This document shows positions 49,994 to 52,436 of a stretch of 52,436 nucleotides of DNA, piece after piece; the first letter of the stretch is position 1; each line of letters starts with the position of its first letter. The notes below the pieces were generated by a model that saw only the letters and a program-made list of their open reading frames with translations, searched no databases and was not told the DNA's origin. This DNA comes from Bacteroidota bacterium (lineage in GTDB: Bacteria > Bacteroidota > Bacteroidia > J057 > JAJTIE01): assembly GCA_019638695.1 (NCBI GenBank), contig JAHBTG010000013.1, positions 1 to 52,436 of the forward strand. The letters run 5' to 3'. The translations under genes were made by a program, and so were the position numbers.

Positions 49994-51040
49994 TTGGTAC
50001 ACATTGGCCCTGTTATTTTGCCGCACCAGCCGTTGTTGCTGGCACCTATGGAGGACGTGAGCGATCCGCCCTTCCGTGCGGTGTGCAAAGACCTGGGTGC
50101 GGACCTGTTGTTTACCGAGTTTATCAGCAGCGAGGGCCTTATCAGGGATGCGACCAAGAGCCGCCAGAAGCTGGATATCTACGAGCGGGAACGCCCCGTG
50201 GGTGTGCAGCTTTTTGGGGGCGACAGTGATGTGATGGTGGAAGCCGCGCGCATCGTCACCCAAACGCGCCCGGATATCCTGGACATCAACTACGGATGTC
50301 CTGTGAAGAAGGTTGTGTGTAAAGGTGCGGGCGCTGCCATTCTCAAAGATCCGGTCTTTATGGAGAAACTCACCCGCCAGGTAGTGCAGGCTACAGACTT
50401 GCCGGTGACCGTAAAGACACGGCTGGGGTGGGATGAAAACAACATCAATGTGATAGAGGTGGCCCTGCGCCTGCAGGATGCCGGTATCAAAGCCCTGAGC
50501 ATCCATGCCCGCACCCGTGCCCAACTCTACAAAGGCCAGGCAGACTGGGACTGGATCTCACGTGTGACCAGCCACCCCGATATAGAGATCCCCATCTTTG
50601 GGAATGGCGATGTAGACAGCCCTCAAACGGCGGTACAACGGCTGCAGACCTCCGGCGTGCAGGGCATCATGATAGGCCGTGCCGCCATTGGGTATCCCTG
50701 GATATTCCGTGAGATCAAACACTACCGGGAGACAGGCACCTTGCTGGCCCCGCCCGATATACCCGAACGGGTGCGGGTCTGCCGCCTGCATTTCCAGGCC
50801 AGTGTAGAATGGAAAGGAGAACGCACGGCGGTTAATGAGATGCGCCGCCACTATGCCAACTACTTCAAGGGGGTAGCGCACTTCAAGCCCTGGCGCACCC
50901 GGCTGGTAGAAGCTCCGGATGCTGCAACTGTACATGCTTTGCTGGATGAGATTGCCGCTACTGATTTTATGATGGCCCATGAGTTGCCCGCAGACGCTGC
51001 ACTGGATCCTGCCCTGCAGGCCACGGCAGAGCGGTGGTAG
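49994..51040 (+). CDS. dusB: tRNA-dihydrouridine synthase
   Basis: The 348-residue product reduces uridine in the tRNA D loop using FMN and NADPH. Motifs are LLLAPMEDVSDPPFRAVCKDLGADLLFTEF, PVGVQLFGGD, LDINYGCPVKKVVCKGAGAAIL with the catalytic Cys, and SIHARTRAQLYKGQADW and PIFGNGDVDS, GIMIGRAAIGYPW. A TTG at 49994 is the only plausible start: an in-frame stop lies at 49979-49981, and the first ATG (in PMEDV) would remove the first beta strand. Confidence 0.95.
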   Translation: MVHIGPVILPHQPLLLAPMEDVSDPPFRAVCKDLGADLLFTEFISSEGLIRDATKSRQKLDIYERERPVGVQLFGGDSDVMVEAARIVTQTRPDILDINYGCPVKKVVCKGAGAAILKDPVFMEKLTRQVVQATDLPVTVKTRLGWDENNINVIEVALRLQDAGIKALSIHARTRAQLYKGQADWDWISRVTSHPDIEIPIFGNGDVDSPQTAVQRLQTSGVQGIMIGRAAIGYPWIFREIKHYRETGTLLAPPDIPERVRVCRLHFQASVEWKGERTAVNEMRRHYANYFKGVAHFKPWRTRLVEAPDAATVHALLDEIAATDFMMAHELPADAALDPALQATAERW

Positions 51041-51243
51041 GGCCGGGTGTCTTTACTGACTGGTTTGGTGTGGAGGATGCCCTCGCGTCATCCTGAGCGC
51101 AGCGAAGGCTCTCTGCTCTGGCGGAATATCCCAACCCCAACCCCTCCTGCTGGGAGGGGAGCCATGCCTACTTGCTCCTCCCCTGCGGGAAAGAACGGCC
51201 TAAGCGAAAAGGGCGAAATCGCGGGGGCGGCCAGAGGCGAAAT

Positions 51244-51292
51244 GCCCAAAACACTGTCTGAGCCCCTGCTAAGGGGCGAGTTTGTTTTGGGC
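51244..51292. repeat. Nested stem-loop in the intergenic region
   Basis: An outer 10-bp stem (GCCCAAAACA 51244-51253, TGTTTTGGGC 51283-51292) encloses an inner 6-bp stem (GCCCCT 51262-51267, AGGGGC 51272-51277, loop GCTA). Confidence 0.6.
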
Positions 51293-51479
51293 CGCCGAAA
51301 AGCCGTGCACGCCGCCCTTTTCGGTTAAAAGTACAAATACAACATCCGGGCTATACCACAGCTACTATGCAGGGCAGAGAAGGAGGACACTCACGCGGCT
51401 TCAGCTGCGCGAGTGCGGTAGGGGTGCCTTTTTCGCTTAGGCCGTTTATCCGCACCCGTCATGCCGAACTCGTTTCGGC

Positions 51480-51512
51480 ATCTCCTGCACAGCACCAGGT
51501 ATGGCAGGAGAT
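51480..51512. repeat. Inverted repeat, 9 bp
   Basis: ATCTCCTGC (51480-51488) and GCAGGAGAT (51504-51512), directly after the palindrome GCCGAA-CTCGT-TTCGGC (51463-51479). The phrase CCGAACTCGTT is repeated at 51464 and 51514, like common extragenic repeats. Confidence 0.55.
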
Positions 51513-51678
51513 CCCGAACTCGTTGGCACTGATATATCATTTACACAACAGCTCACACCAGTTCCCCTCTCAAGTATCACCACTCCCGCATCTAAACTCG
51601 CCTGGCCCCTGCGGGCGGCCTTCTTTTGACTTGACCCCAAAGAAGCAAAAGCTCAAGGCCCCTGCCGGGCGGCAATTG

Positions 51679-51717
51679 TTGCCAGATCCGGAACACTGCT
51701 CATCCCGGATCTGGCAA
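51679..51717. repeat. Inverted repeat with a 13-bp perfect stem
   Basis: TTGCCAGATCCGG (51679-51691) and CCGGATCTGGCAA (51705-51717), loop of 13. It lies about 70 bases past the valS stop codon and may protect or end that transcript, but there is no T tract on either side. Confidence 0.55.
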
Positions 51718-51784
51718 AGGATACCGATCCAATGGAATTGGGGCCTGGGCCTGCTCCCTAGGAGACAAAGCCGGGTGGTGCAGG

Positions 51785-52436
51785 TTAGTTTAAGCTGGCC
51801 AGCTGCTGTTGCAGGGCCGCCAGTTTGGCCTGGGCATCCGCCTGCTTCTTGCGCTCATTAGCCACTACCTCGGGTTTAGCGTTTGCTACAAATTTCTCGT
51901 TGTCCAGCTTCTTTCCCACGCTGGCCAGAAATCCCTCTATATAGGAGATCTCTTCCTGCAGCCTGCTACGGGCTTCGCCGGCATCCACGGCTCCTTTGGG
52001 CAGGTAGAGGGTGTGTGCCCTGACGAGGGTGGTGGCCATGCCTTCTTGCCGGTCTGTTACCGCTGAGATGTCTGACAGCGCCGCAAAACGGCGCATAAGG
52101 TCGCGGTACCGGTCAAAAACACCCGGTGCCTGGGTGTGTACCTGCAGGGTAAGCATTTCCTTGCCACCCAGCCCGTTCTCTGCCCGCAGCGCCCGGATAG
52201 CAGTGATCAGTTCGCGTGCCTCCTGCATTTCGGCCAGGGTGGTGGCATCGGTGTCCAGCACGGCGGGGGTGCGCATGAGGGATACCATCAGGCAGTCCTT
52301 GTCGCCCCGGTTGCGCAGCTGGTGCCACAATTCCTCGGTGATAAAGGGCGTGAAGGGGTGCAGGAGTTTGAGGATCTCCTCGAAGAGCACCCGCGTGTCT
52401 TCCATGGCATGTGCAGAGATGGTGCTTCCTTGTGCG
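51785..52436 (-). CDS. valS: Valine-tRNA ligase, C-terminal part
   Basis: About 217 codons of the gene are visible; it continues past the right edge. The frame reads AQGSTISAHAMEDTRVLFEEILKLLHPFTPFITEELWHQL, the anticodon-binding domain of ValRS (LLHPFxPFITEELW), followed by the EARELITAIRALRAENG region and the C-terminal coiled-coil arm (LQEEISYIEGFLASVGKKLDNEKFVANAKPEVVANERKKQADAQAKLAAL) that contacts tRNA-Val. The C-terminus is complete. Confidence 0.96.
   Translation of the reverse strand, partial: AQGSTISAHAMEDTRVLFEEILKLLHPFTPFITEELWHQLRNRGDKDCLMVSLMRTPAVLDTDATTLAEMQEARELITAIRALRAENGLGGKEMLTLQVHTQAPGVFDRYRDLMRRFAALSDISAVTDRQEGMATTLVRAHTLYLPKGAVDAGEARSRLQEEISYIEGFLASVGKKLDNEKFVANAKPEVVANERKKQADAQAKLAALQQQLASLN

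Larger units (their letters stand above)
51041..51784. repeat. Hairpin-rich intergenic region of 744 bases
   Basis: No gene could be supported here; open frames lack signal or domain features. The region is packed with inverted repeats: 51141-51159 (CCCCTCC/GGAGGGG), 51244-51292 (nested), 51295-51324 (CCGAAAA/TTTTCGG), a 16-bp pair at 51195-51210 and 51430-51445, 51463-51479 (GCCGAA/TTCGGC), 51480-51512, and 51679-51717. It looks like REP/MITE-type extragenic repeats rather than coding sequence. Confidence 0.6.

Noticed and set aside
51367-51861. Rightward open frame of 164 codons in the dusB-valS gap
   Set aside because: It runs over the inverted repeats and into the antisense side of valS, and has no recognisable domain.

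Overview
The window reads as chromosome of a Bacteroidota bacterium with fairly high GC content for the phylum. The evidence is a type IX secretion sorting domain, DUF5723-type and beta-barrel outer-membrane proteins, many SpII lipoproteins, and repeated matches to the Bacteroidota -7 promoter box TAnnTTTG just upstream of start codons. Genus cannot be fixed from the sequence. Most genes are housekeeping or envelope genes. No phage, insertion sequence, CRISPR array or rRNA was seen.

Layout. 1-12.6 kb is an envelope block: the start of a secreted protein, an RND/MMPL exporter, a membrane-anchored M48-like protein that has lost its zinc ligands and is coupled to a small beta-barrel protein, then a run of two lipoproteins, a DUF5723 protein and a flippase, and two DUF1801 proteins. 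12.6-19.7 kb carries acylphosphatase, uvrC, a MarC-type membrane protein, a secreted M49-type zinc peptidase, an odd class-II tRNA-like gene and radA. 19.8-26.3 kb has a large Dna2-like nuclease-helicase, a TPR protein, an exopolyphosphatase and a heme-type binding lipoprotein. 26.3-34.4 kb contains a secreted caspase-like protein, rsmG-nuoA-nuoB, a small unknown gene behind a strong promoter, ruvX-def, an LptF/LptG permease, a PhoB/PhoR-like two-component system and an isolated nuoI. 34.5-42.7 kb has a T9SS cargo protein, a half-size TauE transporter, an MBL hydrolase, a SemiSWEET, two WG-repeat proteins, the lpdA operon and a ChaN-like protein. 42.8-44.6 kb holds an arsR-DUF6428-small protein-arsC operon and two divergent tRNA genes (Phe, Arg). 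44.6-49.9 kb is one very large repeat-rich surface protein. The right end has dusB, a hairpin-rich intergenic region of about 740 bp and the 3' end of valS.

Functional themes. Complex I genes are scattered: nuoA-nuoB sit with rsmG and nuoI is alone behind its own promoter. The arsenate operon has a reductase but no adjacent arsenite exporter. DNA maintenance genes (uvrC, radA, ruvX, nuclease-helicase) are dispersed. Several promoters lie so close to start codons that leaderless or nearly leaderless mRNAs are expected.

The oddest signals are the tRNA-like gene at 18106-18221, the M48 pseudoprotease, the terminator that abuts the rsmG start codon, and the nested hairpins downstream of dusB. 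All functional calls are from reading motifs; no database search was possible.
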